DNA of 64,000 bases, taken from contig NZ_WSRW01000001.1 in assembly GCF_009770985.1 (NCBI RefSeq), positions 868,001 through 932,000 on the forward strand, in the 5' to 3' direction. Shown piece by piece: positions 1-9,225 of this stretch. The notes under the pieces were generated by a model, which saw only the letters and a list, made by a program, of their open reading frames with translations, had not been told where the DNA came from and made no database searches. A program made the translations under genes and the position numbers. Numbering within the stretch: the first letter of the stretch is position 1; every line of letters begins with the position of its first letter. Source of the stretch: Mucilaginibacter lacusdianchii (GTDB taxonomy: Bacteria; Bacteroidota; Bacteroidia; Sphingobacteriales; Sphingobacteriaceae).

Positions 1-1
1 A

Positions 2-907
2 CTCCATCCGGCCATACAAATTGCTATACTCCTATTATGCTGTATAAGCGGCATAGCGGCCGGCGGTTTTATTGCAATGGGTTTAGCAGCAGGCATATAT
101 GGTTTAGACATTTTGTCGCAGTTAAGAGATGCCGGCCCACATGTTACAGACAATGTGGTAAACGCTTTGCGACTGGTTCAAGGCATAAGTGCAGCTTTTG
201 GTTTTGCCGGGGCAGCTATATTTTATAGTTATGTTGTAGTGCGCGAACCAAACGGCTACCTAAAAATGAACATCCGCTTTTCGCCGCTGCTGTTGCTAAT
301 GGTGCTCGTAGTGATGATTGCATCCCAGCCATTTATGGAAGCCTTAATTAATATGAACCAGCAAATGGTACTGCCCGAATCATTAAAAGGCCTAGAAAAA
401 TGGATGCGCGAAAGCGAGAACACTGCCCAGCAGCAAATTGAAGCTATGCTGAAAATGAACAGCATAGGCGATTTAATAGCCAATATGCTGGTAATAGCCT
501 TTTTAGCAGCTTTAGGCGAAGAACTGGTTTTTAGAGGCTGCCTGCAAACTATTCTTACCCGTTGGACCCGCAACCAGCACACCGCTATATGGATTACTGC
601 AATTGTTTTTAGTGCCATACATTTAGAATTTTACGGGTTTGTGCCACGCATGGTGCTGGGTATATTTTTTGGTTACTTTGTGGCTTGGAGCGGTAGTATA
701 TGGCCGGGGGTTTTAGCACACTTTATTAACAATGGCAGTGCAGTGTTATTAACTTATTTGTATCAGCATAAGCAAATTAACATTGATCCTAATGCTCAGC
801 CGTCTTTTAATTACACAACGTATGCATTAAGCGTAATAATTACATTATTTTTGATGCTGAATTACCGCACCGCCGCCTTGCACCGGCCGCGCACCAACAA
901 CTACTGA
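2..907 (+). CDS. CPBP family intramembrane metalloprotease (5' partial)
   Basis: The reading frame is open to the window edge, so the true start lies upstream; the first in-frame ATG visible is at 77. The visible part is hydrophobic with several membrane helices. It carries the CPBP (Abi/CAAX protease) signature: an EELVFRG motif in the middle, a histidine in the HLEFYGF segment, and a late HFINN motif. These supply the glutamate and histidine metal ligands of the family. The stop codon overlaps the ATG of the DUF2007 gene, so the two are translationally coupled, and cdsA follows. The substrate is unknown. Confidence 0.85.
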   Translation, partial: LHPAIQIAILLLCCISGIAAGGFIAMGLAAGIYGLDILSQLRDAGPHVTDNVVNALRLVQGISAAFGFAGAAIFYSYVVVREPNGYLKMNIRFSPLLLLMVLVVMIASQPFMEALINMNQQMVLPESLKGLEKWMRESENTAQQQIEAMLKMNSIGDLIANMLVIAFLAALGEELVFRGCLQTILTRWTRNQHTAIWITAIVFSAIHLEFYGFVPRMVLGIFFGYFVAWSGSIWPGVLAHFINNGSAVLLTYLYQHKQINIDPNAQPSFNYTTYALSVIITLFLMLNYRTAALHRPRTNNY

Positions 908-1119
908 TGGAAAGAAATTGGGTTAAAATATATAGCTCTACCAACTATTACCAGGCCGAAATTATTAAGCAGGTACTTTTGGAACACGAAATTGGCGCCG
1001 TACTGCTCAACCGCCAATCTTCATCACACCGCACCTTTGGCGATATTGAAGTTTACATTCACCAAGAGGATTTTGCCAATGCCATTGAACTGATGGTGAT
1101 GAACCAGATTGCTTTATGA
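907..1119 (+). CDS. DUF2007 family small protein
   Basis: This is a 70-residue soluble protein with the DUF2007 (putative signal-transducing) look: a WVKIYSS strand, a helix reading AEIIKQVLLEHEIGAVLLN, and a short ferredoxin-like second half ending in a hydrophobic helix. Its ATG overlaps the preceding stop (TGATG), and its own end overlaps the cdsA start by 4 bases, so the three genes form one translational unit. No catalytic residues are visible. The family is small and its role is not established. Confidence 0.8.
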   Translation: MERNWVKIYSSTNYYQAEIIKQVLLEHEIGAVLLNRQSSSHRTFGDIEVYIHQEDFANAIELMVMNQIAL

Positions 1120-1928
1120 AAACACGTGCTATAACCGGGATATTTTTTGTAGCCGTTATGCTGGGTTCGTTTTTTGCCGGACCTGTTATATATACCTTAT
1201 TTTACGGCCTGCTCAGCTTGCTTTGCCTGCAAGAGTTTTATAAGCTTTTGAAACAAAGCGGCCAGCAACCTAACCTGGCTACAGGTTTATTGAATGGACT
1301 ATTCATCTTTGCTGCATTTGCCGGCACTTTTTACTTAGAGGCCAATTTAAGCCATAAATTATTATTTATCCTGGTACCTACGTTAGGCTCTATTTTCATT
1401 CAAGAGCTATATAGAACAAGCCCTGCTCCTTTTACTAATATTGGATACACCTTTTTAGGATTGATTTTTACTATTATCCCCTTTACATTTTTCCACGCGT
1501 TGGCATTCATTAGTCCGGCGGGGTTCAACGCGCATTTTCCGATGGCTTTTTTACTGATGCTTTGGGCTAATGATACTGGCGCCTACTTAACGGGACGACA
1601 GTTTGGCCGCAGCAAGCTATTTGAACGCCATTCACCCAAAAAAACCTGGGAAGGTTTTATAGGCGGCATCCTTATCAGCGCGGTGGTAGGCTACATTATC
1701 GGCATTTACTTTACCGAGCTGCCTTGGCGCAACTGGGTATCTATCGCTATTATTATTGGCATAGTGGGCACCGGCGGCGATTTGGTAGAATCGATGTTTA
1801 AGCGCAGCATCAATGTTAAAGACTCGGGCGGTATACTACCCGGACACGGTGGCTTGCTGGATAGGTTTGATGGCCTGCTCCTGGCCGCACCTATAGTGTT
1901 TACGTACCTCTATTTTATACTTCATTAA
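1116..1928 (+). CDS. cdsA: Phosphatidate cytidylyltransferase CdsA
   Basis: CdsA makes CDP-diacylglycerol from CTP and phosphatidic acid at the inner membrane, the branch point for phospholipid synthesis. The 270-residue protein has about seven or eight hydrophobic helices. Its C-terminal third carries the full CDS signature: S-M-F-K-R, then K-D-S-G, then L-P-G-H-G-G-L-L-D-R-F-D. An earlier PKKTWEG motif is also typical. It is coupled to the DUF2007 gene by a 4-base overlap and is followed at once by a strong intrinsic terminator, so it ends the operon. psd, a later enzyme of the same pathway, lies about 3 kb downstream. Confidence 0.95.
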   Translation: MKTRAITGIFFVAVMLGSFFAGPVIYTLFYGLLSLLCLQEFYKLLKQSGQQPNLATGLLNGLFIFAAFAGTFYLEANLSHKLLFILVPTLGSIFIQELYRTSPAPFTNIGYTFLGLIFTIIPFTFFHALAFISPAGFNAHFPMAFLLMLWANDTGAYLTGRQFGRSKLFERHSPKKTWEGFIGGILISAVVGYIIGIYFTELPWRNWVSIAIIIGIVGTGGDLVESMFKRSINVKDSGGILPGHGGLLDRFDGLLLAAPIVFTYLYFILH

Positions 1929-1936
1929 AATATTCC

Positions 1937-1962
1937 AAAAAGCCTCTCACGAGGCTTTTTTT
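1937..1962 (+). terminator. Intrinsic terminator after cdsA
   Basis: A 10-bp perfect stem (AAAAAGCCTC / GAGGCTTTTT) with a TCAC loop runs into a T tract 9 bases after the cdsA stop. Confidence 0.85.
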
Positions 1963-2017
1963 ATTGGTGCATATAATGCTATATTAGATTAGTGGCTAAC
2001 CTACCACCGCATAGCCT

Positions 2018-4837
2018 ATGCACCAACATCGCCTTAAGCAATTCGCAATAAATATATTGAAGTACTTATTGCACACATATGTTCTGTTAGCGGGTATCCT
2101 TTTCTCAGCTTTTGGCCAGGATTCGGCAAGGGCTCATATCAACCAAATCTTTTCGGCAGTAAATAAATTCAGCGCCACTCGGGCTTCCGAAAGATTATAT
2201 CTGCACACAGATAAAAATTATTATGCCACGGACGATACCCTTCGCTTTAAAGCCTATTTGCTACAGGCTTCAAACTTAAATGCATCAGCAAAAAGCGGGG
2301 TGATGTACATAGAAATAGCCAATGATAGTAACCGGGTAATGACACGCACCGTTCATCCTGTTTATAACGGATTAGCCGCCGGACAGATAGCATTGGATAG
2401 CAAGAGCTTTCCGCAAGGTGTATATATTTTACGCGCTTATACCAACTGGATGCGCAACTTTGGCGAAGCCAGTGTTTTCAGAAAGCAGTTTCTGGTAAGT
2501 CATATGAGCAGTAAGGATTGGTTGATTAATTACAAAGCGCAGGCTACAGCCAATGCAGATAAAAGTAAAATTCAGCTTAACCTTCAGGTTAATCAGTTTG
2601 ACCAGTCGCCCGCCGGGTTACGCAAATTACAATTGAGGCTTACCGACGGAAAAAGAACGCTATTGAAAAATGAGATGGAAACTGACTTGGGCGGCCAGTT
2701 AGCTGTTAATTTTGACTTACCGGTAAAAGCCAACAGCAAACGCCTTTCGCTGATGATACAAGATTTGCGCAAAGGCGAAAACGACAGAAAGATATATATA
2801 CCCTTTATACTTAACCGGCCAGCCTATATAGACCTGCAATTTATGCCCGAAGGTGGACACCTGGTTGCCGGTCTTCCTGCCCTTATAGCTTTTAAAGCAT
2901 TAAATGAGGATGGCTCTGGCACGGACGTATCCGGAGAAATTTTTGACAGCCAGCAGCATAAAATTACCGCTTTTAACTCCATACATAAAGGCATAGGCTC
3001 CTTCTACCTATTGCCCCAAGCAAACGAAACTTACCATGCTAAAATCAAATTACCTGATGGCTCTTATAAAACGTATCCTTTACCGGGTGTACAAGCCTCG
3101 GGCATAACTATGAAGGCAGACAATCATTTTAAAAGTGATTCGATTGAAATAACACTCAACGCCACGCCCGATATCGCAGCAGTTAGCAGTACTTATTATT
3201 TGATAGGCCACACACGCGGTGTGGTATATTATGGCGCTGCCATACGCATGTATTCAATACATAAAAAAGTTTTTGTAAGTAAAAAGCACTTCCCCAGTGG
3301 CGTTGCGCATTTCACACTAACCAGTACTGATAAAAAAGCGCTGAATGAAAGAATTGTCTTTATAGATCATAATGACAACTTGCGAATAAACATTAGCGCC
3401 AATAAACCAGTGTATAAACAACGGGATAGCGTGGCTGTAAACATTCAGGTAACAGATGCCGGCGGAGCACCAGTGCAAGGCAGTTTTTCATTGGCTGTAA
3501 CTGATAACACTCAGGTCAATACAGACAGTATAAGCCATGCTTCATTAATTAACCATATGTTGCTTACATCTGATTTAAGCGGAACGGTAGAAGATCCGGG
3601 CTATTATTACAATTTCACGGCAGATAGCATCAAATGGCATAAATTAGATAACCTGCTTTTAGCACAAGGATGGGTTAATTATAACTGGAACGATGCATTT
3701 TTACCTGCCAAGCCATTGGCATATATTGCCGAACCGGAGTTTACCATATCGGGCCGCGTTACCAACATGTTTAATAAACCTGTTGCCAACTCGGGCGTAA
3801 CGCTATTTTCCAAAAAACCAGTAACGCTAACCGACGCCGTTACCAACAGTGAGGGCGTTTTTACTTTTAAAGGAATTACGCCTGCTGATACTACCGTTTA
3901 CTTTTTGCAGGCCAAGAACAAAAAAGGGAAAAGCTTTAATGTGGGGATTGAAATGGACGAATTTAAATCGCCCACCTTTACACCACCTACCGAGCGGCTG
4001 ATACCTTGGTATGTGAACATTGATAACAATAGTATACCAGCTATTAAAAAGCAGGTGGTATTACAAGAAAACTTTGAAAAACTTACCGGAGCTAACCTGC
4101 TTCGGGATGTAGTTATTAAAAGTAAGCGCATCATAAAAGATTCTAAAAACCTAAACGGTGCTGGTGAAGCCGATTTGATAATTGATGAGGAGGAATTAAA
4201 TAGAGCTGGCCGAACCACCTTAGGCGATTTGTTAAGAAATCGGGTTAAAGGCTTTGGTGTTAAACCTACTAAAGAAGGGGAACTTTACTACCACATTTTC
4301 GGCACTTTATTACATTTAGTTATAGACGGAATTAACACCGACTTCTTTTTACCTGAAGGCGCATCGAGATTTGAATTTTTAAATGAATACTTTGAATATT
4401 ACGACGCTGAAGAAATAAAGGGCATAGAAGTAATGAGTAATCCATCACGTACCAGCCGCTATACTTCAGAATTTTTAGGCCCGTTTGCCACATCTTGGAA
4501 ACATTCTTTTATCGAAGTAACCACCCGTAGCGGGCACGGGCCGTTTGTGAAGAAAGCAGTAGGCACTTATGTATTCAGGCCTACACCTTTTACACTATAT
4601 AAACCGTTGTATGCCCCACGGTATAAACCCGACAGCATGCCCGACATGACCGATATTCGATCTACCATACACTGGGACGCAAACATTGTAACAGATAAAG
4701 ACGGTAAAGCATCAATTAATTTTTATACAAGCGACAATGCTGGCACTTACACCTATATTTTGGAAGGAGCAGATATGGCCGGAAGCCTGGGTGCTGCAAT
4801 AGGAACAATTTCGGTAAAAGCTACCCGCACACCATAA
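2018..4837 (+). CDS. Secreted MG2/carboxypeptidase-regulatory/TonB-plug domain protein
   Basis: This 939-residue protein has an N-terminal signal segment ending near FGQ. Next comes an MG2-like macroglobulin region (about 55-165, containing RLYLHTDKNYY and FPQGVYILRAY). A carboxypeptidase regulatory-like domain lies at about 575-655 (FTISGRVTN) and a TonB-receptor plug-like domain at about 715-810 (GRTTLGDLLRNRVKG and GIEVMSNP). There is no C-terminal receptor barrel, so it is not a TonB transporter. Such proteins occur widely in Bacteroidota and are thought to act at the outer membrane; their partners are unknown. It is flanked by a terminator upstream and the psd promoter downstream, so it is probably monocistronic. 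Confidence 0.8.
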   Translation: MHQHRLKQFAINILKYLLHTYVLLAGILFSAFGQDSARAHINQIFSAVNKFSATRASERLYLHTDKNYYATDDTLRFKAYLLQASNLNASAKSGVMYIEIANDSNRVMTRTVHPVYNGLAAGQIALDSKSFPQGVYILRAYTNWMRNFGEASVFRKQFLVSHMSSKDWLINYKAQATANADKSKIQLNLQVNQFDQSPAGLRKLQLRLTDGKRTLLKNEMETDLGGQLAVNFDLPVKANSKRLSLMIQDLRKGENDRKIYIPFILNRPAYIDLQFMPEGGHLVAGLPALIAFKALNEDGSGTDVSGEIFDSQQHKITAFNSIHKGIGSFYLLPQANETYHAKIKLPDGSYKTYPLPGVQASGITMKADNHFKSDSIEITLNATPDIAAVSSTYYLIGHTRGVVYYGAAIRMYSIHKKVFVSKKHFPSGVAHFTLTSTDKKALNERIVFIDHNDNLRINISANKPVYKQRDSVAVNIQVTDAGGAPVQGSFSLAVTDNTQVNTDSISHASLINHMLLTSDLSGTVEDPGYYYNFTADSIKWHKLDNLLLAQGWVNYNWNDAFLPAKPLAYIAEPEFTISGRVTNMFNKPVANSGVTLFSKKPVTLTDAVTNSEGVFTFKGITPADTTVYFLQAKNKKGKSFNVGIEMDEFKSPTFTPPTERLIPWYVNIDNNSIPAIKKQVVLQENFEKLTGANLLRDVVIKSKRIIKDSKNLNGAGEADLIIDEEELNRAGRTTLGDLLRNRVKGFGVKPTKEGELYYHIFGTLLHLVIDGINTDFFLPEGASRFEFLNEYFEYYDAEEIKGIEVMSNPSRTSRYTSEFLGPFATSWKHSFIEVTTRSGHGPFVKKAVGTYVFRPTPFTLYKPLYAPRYKPDSMPDMTDIRSTIHWDANIVTDKDGKASINFYTSDNAGTYTYILEGADMAGSLGAAIGTISVKATRTP

Positions 4838-4876
4838 AGATAATCAATGTAGCCGAAGCTTTATGCAATTTTTACA

Positions 4877-4906
4877 TTGGCTAATGTGACCGATTTAGTA
4901 TTTTTG
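4877..4906 (+). promoter_or_regulatory. Bacteroidota-type promoter for psd
   Basis: TTG at 4877-4879 is followed after 19 bases by TATTTTTG at 4899-4906, matching the TTG-N19-TAnnTTTG consensus of the Bacteroidota primary sigma factor. It lies 27 bases before the psd ATG. Confidence 0.6.
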
Positions 4907-4932
4907 TTACTTTACATACTTTATATTTAAAC

Positions 4933-5604
4933 ATGACTTTTCATAAAGAAGGATATACCTCAATGGCACTGTGCATTTTGGTAATTTTTATACTGAATGC
5001 AGCAGTACATTTCTTTTATCCTGACTCAGACGCATTGCGCTGGTTTGTTTATGCCCTTTCGGCTTTTTTGTTTATTGTCATTCTGCAGTTTTTCCGCAGC
5101 CCCCGAATTACCATTAGTCAGGATGAGCAAATGGTACTTTGCCCTGCCGATGGCAAGGTAGTGGTAATTGAAGAAGTGGAAGAACCAGAATTTTTAAAAG
5201 ACAAACGTATACAAATATCGGTATTCATGTCGCCAATTAACGTGCATGTTAATCGCAACCCTATCTCGGGTGTGGTTAAATATTTTAAATATCATCCGGG
5301 AAAATACCTGGTGGCCTGGCATCCTAAATCATCTACCGATAACGAGCGCACTACGGTAGTTATCGAAAACCAAGTGGGCATTCCGGTACTGTTCCGCCAA
5401 ATTGCAGGTGCTATGGCCCGCCGTATTGTATGGTATGTAAAAGAAGGACAAAACGTACACCAAGGCGATCAGTTTGGATTTATCAAATTTGGCTCGCGTG
5501 TGGATATTTTCTTACCTTTAGGTTCAAAGGTAACTGTTGGCTTAGGCGAAAAAGTTAAAGGTGGGCGTACCATTTTAGCTGAGTTACCCGTTAAACAAGC
5601 ATAA
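4933..5604 (+). CDS. psd: Phosphatidylserine decarboxylase, short type
   Basis: Psd decarboxylates phosphatidylserine to phosphatidylethanolamine. The 223-residue length fits the short (type A) family. Two N-terminal membrane helices precede a DGKVV strand, a VFMSPINVHVNR motif, and the C-terminal FGSRVDIFLP motif. The Gly-Ser pair there (about 187-188) is the expected self-cleavage site that yields the pyruvoyl cofactor. A consensus promoter lies just upstream. The small Cys/Lys-rich gene starts 30 bases after the stop with no terminator between, so the two may be co-transcribed. Confidence 0.93.
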   Translation: MTFHKEGYTSMALCILVIFILNAAVHFFYPDSDALRWFVYALSAFLFIVILQFFRSPRITISQDEQMVLCPADGKVVVIEEVEEPEFLKDKRIQISVFMSPINVHVNRNPISGVVKYFKYHPGKYLVAWHPKSSTDNERTTVVIENQVGIPVLFRQIAGAMARRIVWYVKEGQNVHQGDQFGFIKFGSRVDIFLPLGSKVTVGLGEKVKGGRTILAELPVKQA

Positions 5605-5633
5605 CCCGTTTAATTTTTTTAAACCCAACAATA

Positions 5634-5822
5634 ATGAAAAGATTAACCTTAATGATGGCGTTAGTATGCTCGGTAGCAGCTACCCAATCTTTTGCGCATG
5701 ATAAGGGCAAAGGCAAAGAAAAATGTACAGCCGGTAAAGACTGCTGCAAAAAAATGACTAAAGCTACTGCTGCAACCAAAGCAAAATGCGCTAAAATGTG
5801 CGCTGATGCAAAGAAAGCTTAA
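5634..5822 (+). CDS. Small secreted Lys/Cys-rich protein
   Basis: This 62-residue protein has a classical signal peptide (MKRLTLMMALVCSVAATQSFA) and a mature part of about 40 residues rich in lysine, alanine and cysteine, with five Cys in the mature part including an adjacent CC pair. The cysteines suggest metal binding or disulfides in the periplasm, but I recognise no family. It follows psd by 30 bases and is followed by a strong terminator, which supports its being expressed. Confidence 0.6.
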   Translation: MKRLTLMMALVCSVAATQSFAHDKGKGKEKCTAGKDCCKKMTKATAATKAKCAKMCADAKKA

Positions 5823-5843
5823 GGCTTTAACTGGTAATATGAT

Positions 5844-5876
5844 AAAAGCCCGCTTGTTTATGCAAGCGGGCTTTTT
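5844..5876 (+). terminator. Intrinsic terminator after psd and the small secreted gene
   Basis: A 13-bp stem (AAAAGCCCGCTTG / CAAGCGGGCTTTT) with a 6-base loop and a T-rich 3' side, 22 bases after the stop codon. Confidence 0.85.
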
Positions 5877-6046
5877 AGTTTAAATACTGTTTGTTCCGTG
5901 CTAAACTTGTTTCAATACCTCACATACTAAAACAAAAATTGTAAGGAACTAACCCCACCTTCCCTGTGGTGTACCGAAATAAGTTCGGCATAACAGATTA
6001 GATATAGAGAAGTACTTGTACCCAACGCTTACACACCGCAAGGCAC

Positions 6047-6085
6047 AAAAAAGCCTTTCCAACTGTAAGAGCTGAAAAGGCTTTT
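6047..6085 (-). terminator. Terminator of the rpsP-rimM-trmD-rplS operon
   Basis: On the minus strand a 10-bp stem (AAAAGCCTTT with AAAGGCTTTT) is followed by a run of T. It starts about 20 bases after the rplS stop. Confidence 0.75.
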
Positions 6086-6105
6086 GCAATATCGTGAGAT
6101 AAAAC

Positions 6106-6453
6106 TTAAACTCTTTTTGATTTAATACGAGCAGCTTTACCAGTAAGTTCGCGCAGGTAAAATAATTTTGCACGACGTACTTTACCGCGGCTGTTTACAT
6201 CTATTTTCTCGATATTAGGAGAATTGATAGGGAAGATACGCTCAACACCTATACCGTTTGACATTTTGCGCACGGTAAAAGTTTCAGTACTACCAGCGCT
6301 GTTACGTTGGATAACTACACCTTGATACAGCTGGATACGCTCTTTGTTACCCTCTCTGATTTTATAATGTACGGTTACAGTATCACCAGCTTTAAACGCA
6401 GGAACTTCTTTTTTAACTACCGATTGCTCTTCAACAAATTTTACTAAATCCAT
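6106..6453 (-). CDS. rplS: 50S ribosomal protein L19
   Basis: L19 sits at the interface of the ribosomal subunits. The 115-residue protein shows the family features: [29 protein letters not shown], the [11 protein letters not shown] segment, and the basic end reading [19 protein letters not shown]. It is the last gene of the minus-strand rpsP-rimM-trmD-rplS operon, starting 112 bases after trmD and ending at a terminator. Confidence 0.97.
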   Translation of the reverse strand: MDLVKFVEEQSVVKKEVPAFKAGDTVTVHYKIREGNKERIQLYQGVVIQRNSAGSTETFTVRKMSNGIGVERIFPINSPNIEKIDVNSRGKVRRAKLFYLRELTGKAARIKSKRV

Positions 6454-6565
6454 GATTTTTAGCTCTTAAAGCGATTTTTAGCCCGTAAAAATCGGATTGC
6501 AATAATAGGGATTTTATTTGATTTTTAAAAGTGTATTTTATTTTTTTCCACATTTATTTTCAGCA

Positions 6566-7240
6566 CTATTCAAGCAAGTCTGGCCGGCGTTTGCGGGTGC
6601 GCTCCAAGGCTTGCTCAAAACGCCATTTTTCAATCTTGGGCGTGTTGCCGCTTAGTAATATGGCGGGCACCTTGTGTCCGTTCCAATCGGCCGGGCGGGT
6701 GTACACTGGCGCATCCAGTAATTCGCCCTGAAAGGAGTCTGACAAGGCCGAGGTTTCGTCAGACAGCACACCGGGTATTAACCTTACTACGGCATCTACC
6801 AACACTGCTGCCGGCAGTTCGCCACCCGACAGTACATAATCACCTATCGATATTTCTCGCGTTACATACAAGTCGCGAATGCGCTGATCGATCCCCTTGT
6901 AATGCCCGCACAAAATGATAATATTTTTTTTAATGGATAGTTCGTTAGCTATCGACTGGTTAAGCGTTACACCATCGGGCGACATAAAGATAATCTCGTC
7001 GTACTCCCGTTCACTTTTCAGTTTCTCGATACAAGCTGCAAACGGTTCAATCATCATCACCATACCGCTACCACCGCCGTAAGGGTAATCATCCACATTT
7101 TTATGTTTGCTGGATGAATAATCGCGCAGGTTATGCACGTGTATTTCGGCGATGCCTTTTTTTTGCGCCCTTTGTAATATAGAATGCGCAAAAGGGCTTT
7201 CGAGCAAGCCAGGTAGTACAGTTAGAATATCGAAACGCAT
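6566..7240 (-). CDS. trmD: tRNA (guanine37-N1)-methyltransferase
   Basis: TrmD uses S-adenosylmethionine to make m1G37 in tRNAs, which prevents +1 frameshifting. The 224-residue protein has the SPOUT trefoil-knot motifs [21 protein letters not shown] and [25 protein letters not shown], plus a C-terminal [24 protein letters not shown] stretch. It lies in the conserved ribosomal/RNA-modification operon, between rimM and rplS. Confidence 0.97.
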   Translation of the reverse strand: MRFDILTVLPGLLESPFAHSILQRAQKKGIAEIHVHNLRDYSSSKHKNVDDYPYGGGSGMVMMIEPFAACIEKLKSEREYDEIIFMSPDGVTLNQSIANELSIKKNIIILCGHYKGIDQRIRDLYVTREISIGDYVLSGGELPAAVLVDAVVRLIPGVLSDETSALSDSFQGELLDAPVYTRPADWNGHKVPAILLSGNTPKIEKWRFEQALERTRKRRPDLLE

Positions 7241-7306
7241 TTGGTTAAAGTATAGAATATAAAAATCAAGAATACAGACTTTTCGTTTATCTGTTACACA
7301 CCCATA

Positions 7307-7834
7307 TTAAGAACCCAAATAAACATCCAGCAACCCTTCGGGCAAATCAAGGTATATCTCGCCGCCTTCTACATCAATGCCTTTTATAAAGGCTGCATTA
7401 AGCGGAAACAATACCTCCCGGTGCTGGTAATGTACAGAAGCAATGGTTTGCTGCGGGTATTCAATTACATCTGTAATTTCGCCTAATTCGCCATGCGTTT
7501 CGTCTATAGCAATAAAGCCTTTTAGGTCACTCAGTGAAAACTCTTCCTTTTTCTTTTTAGGCTTCAGCTTATTAGGCAGGTACACTTCTTTTTTAACCAA
7601 CTGGGCGGTTTTATCCACATGATCCACCTCTTCCAGAAACAGGTAAGCCGTGTTGGCTTGCGGATATTTAACCGAGGTTACAAAGTAAGGAACCAGTTTG
7701 CCGGCGACGTCAATAAAAACAGTATTGTATTTTATTTTTTCCAACCCATCAAAATCAACATAAAGCTGCAGTTCACCTTTAAGTCCGCGGGTTTTCAGGA
7801 TGGTTCCTATTTTGAAATATTCTTCAGATTTCAT
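7307..7834 (-). CDS. rimM: Ribosome maturation factor RimM
   Basis: RimM helps mature the 30S head and binds S19. An N-terminal KIGTILKTRGLKGELQLYV motif and a C-terminal PRC-barrel (ELGEITDVIEYPQQTIASV, then ALFPLNAAFIKGID-type strands) fit the family. I chose the ATG at 7834 (MKSEEYFK) rather than an in-frame TTG three codons upstream; this gives 175 residues. It lies between rpsP and trmD, the usual place. Confidence 0.93.
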   Translation of the reverse strand: MKSEEYFKIGTILKTRGLKGELQLYVDFDGLEKIKYNTVFIDVAGKLVPYFVTSVKYPQANTAYLFLEEVDHVDKTAQLVKKEVYLPNKLKPKKKKEEFSLSDLKGFIAIDETHGELGEITDVIEYPQQTIASVHYQHREVLFPLNAAFIKGIDVEGGEIYLDLPEGLLDVYLGS

Positions 7835-7912
7835 GTATTGCAAATGCCTTTAAATAACAATAGCGAAACACTGGTTAAAGTTGTTTCGCTATTGATGTAA
7901 AATAGTATCTGA

Positions 7913-8431
7913 TTACTCAGCTGATTCAGTTTCAGTTGTTTCTTCAGCAGCTGGAGCTTCCTCTTCAGCAGGAGGTGTATTTTTAGCAGCTATAGCAGCA
8001 GCTCTGTCCTCGTTACGTTTAGCTTCGGCAGCCAAAGCAGCTTTACGAGCTTCGTCTTTAGCGCTGGTTAAGTTTGATTTTTTACCGGTAATCTTACCTT
8101 CTTTTTGATCAACCCACTCAGCAAATTTAGCGTCTGCTTGTTCTTGCGTTAAAGCGCCTTTTTTAACACCACCTTGTAAGTGTTTTTTGTAAAGTACACC
8201 TTTGTATGACAGGATAGCACGGCAAGTGTCAGTAGGCTGAGCACCGTTGTTTACCCATTCAAAAGTTTTATCGAAGTTAATGTCGATAGTAGCAGGATTA
8301 GTGTTTGGGTTATATGAACCTAAACGCTCAATAAAACGACCATCACGTGGTGCACGGGCATCTGCCACTACAATGTAGTAAAAAGGTTTACCTTTTTTAC
8401 CGTGTCTTTGCAATCTGATTTTAGTTGCCAT
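7913..8431 (-). CDS. rpsP: 30S ribosomal protein S16 with C-terminal extension
   Basis: Residues 1-80 are a standard S16 ([32 protein letters not shown]). The protein runs to 172 residues, about twice the usual bacterial length. After the core comes a Lys/Ala-rich helical stretch and then an acidic tail of Glu, Ala, Pro and Thr. Extended S16 proteins occur in other Bacteroidota. It is the first gene of the operon, preceded by a TATCTTTG promoter box and a GC-rich leader hairpin. Confidence 0.95.
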   Translation of the reverse strand: MATKIRLQRHGKKGKPFYYIVVADARAPRDGRFIERLGSYNPNTNPATIDINFDKTFEWVNNGAQPTDTCRAILSYKGVLYKKHLQGGVKKGALTQEQADAKFAEWVDQKEGKITGKKSNLTSAKDEARKAALAAEAKRNEDRAAAIAAKNTPPAEEEAPAAEETTETESAE

Positions 8432-8466
8432 TCTTTTTCTTTAGCTTGTTATGTATTCAACATTCC

Positions 8467-8498
8467 CCCGGAGCTTCTTCTGCGGGGACGCAAAGATA
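8467..8498 (-). promoter_or_regulatory. rpsP promoter box and leader hairpin
   Basis: On the minus strand a perfect TAnnTTTG box (TATCTTTG, 8498-8491) is followed within a few bases by a GC-rich hairpin, CCCCG...CGGGG with a 12-base loop, lying in the predicted 5' leader of rpsP. No clear TTG element at 19-base spacing is seen. A hairpin at the start of an S16 transcript could be an r-protein autoregulation site or merely a stabiliser. Confidence 0.55.
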
Positions 8499-8592
8499 AG
8501 AAAATATTTAAACAATTAAATATATCTCAAGCAATAACAATTAAATAGTTAACAGCCACTATAGCAGCTATTTCACTTTTTAAAAAACTAAT

Positions 8593-8600
8593 TATCTTTG
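8593..8600 (+). promoter_or_regulatory. TAnnTTTG box for the PEGA lipoprotein gene
   Basis: TATCTTTG matches the Bacteroidota -7 consensus and ends 21 bases before the ATG. No convincing TTG partner lies 19 bases upstream. Confidence 0.5.
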
Positions 8601-8621
8601 TAGAATAATTTAAACTTTATC

Positions 8622-9125
8622 ATGATTAAATCCTTCTCACGCATCTCGTGCGTGCTCATGGCTATTGCTGTGTTAAATTCAAGCTGTGCTACTATTTTTG
8701 GTCGCAGCAATTACAGTGTCGCTATTAATAGCAATCCTGTTGGTTCAAGCATTACCATTACAGACAAAAAAGGCGTGACCGTTTATCAGGGAAACACTCC
8801 CGCTACAGTTAAGCTAAAATCAAGCTCGGGTTACTTTGCTAAAGGCCAGTACCAGGTTAAATTTCACATGAACGGCTATGAAGACCGCGTGGTTACTTTA
8901 AATAGCAAGCTTAACGGCTGGTATTTTGGCAATATTTTACTTGGCGGTTTAATTGGCATGCTCATTATTGATCCGGCTAGTGGCGCTATGTACAAGATTA
9001 ACGATTTGGCTGTTAATGAAAGCTTACAGCAAAATACAAACACTGCTCAAGCATCCGAGTTGAACATTATGGACATCCATTCTGTGCCAACATCTGCACT
9101 TAAAAATTTAGAAAGAATAAACTAA
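8622..9125 (+). CDS. PEGA-like domain lipoprotein
   Basis: This 167-residue protein has a lipoprotein signal with lipobox LNSSC (Cys22). It is followed by a PEGA-like beta domain: VAINSNPVGSSITITDKKG, TPATVKLK, then YQVKFHMNGYEDRVVTL. A hydrophobic glycine-rich hairpin (LLGGLIGMLIIDPASGAMY) follows, as in small Bacteroidota lipoproteins annotated PEGA or DUF4. It is probably anchored in the outer membrane; the role is unknown. It stands alone with its own promoter box and a hairpin plus terminator downstream. Confidence 0.75.
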   Translation: MIKSFSRISCVLMAIAVLNSSCATIFGRSNYSVAINSNPVGSSITITDKKGVTVYQGNTPATVKLKSSSGYFAKGQYQVKFHMNGYEDRVVTLNSKLNGWYFGNILLGGLIGMLIIDPASGAMYKINDLAVNESLQQNTNTAQASELNIMDIHSVPTSALKNLERIN

Positions 9126-9140
9126 TCAATTCAGCTATTT

Positions 9141-9167
9141 TACGGTATCCAAATTTAGGATACCGTA
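9141..9167. repeat. Perfect inverted repeat downstream of the PEGA gene
   Basis: A 10-bp perfect stem (TACGGTATCC / GGATACCGTA) with a 7-base loop, directly after the PEGA gene and before the second, GC-richer hairpin at 9176-9206. Confidence 0.6.
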
Positions 9168-9175
9168 AAAATAAC

Positions 9176-9206
9176 AAAGCCTGCAAGCGATAATGCTGCA
9201 GGCTTT
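9176..9206. terminator. Bidirectional terminator between the PEGA gene and pfkA
   Basis: The stem AAAGCCTGCA / TGCAGGCTTT has an 11-base loop and lies between converging genes. It can serve both the PEGA gene and the birA-dsbD-pfkA operon. Confidence 0.75.
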
Positions 9207-9225
9207 TCGTTTATTATTTATTAAA

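Noticed and set aside
4846..4882. Hairpin terminator between the MG2/plug gene and psd
   Set aside because: Arms of about 7 bases with a long loop and no T tract; overlaps the psd promoter element.
5949..6173. Minus-strand frame overlapping the end of rplS
   Set aside because: It runs through the rplS terminator hairpin and into rplS in another frame; a shadow.
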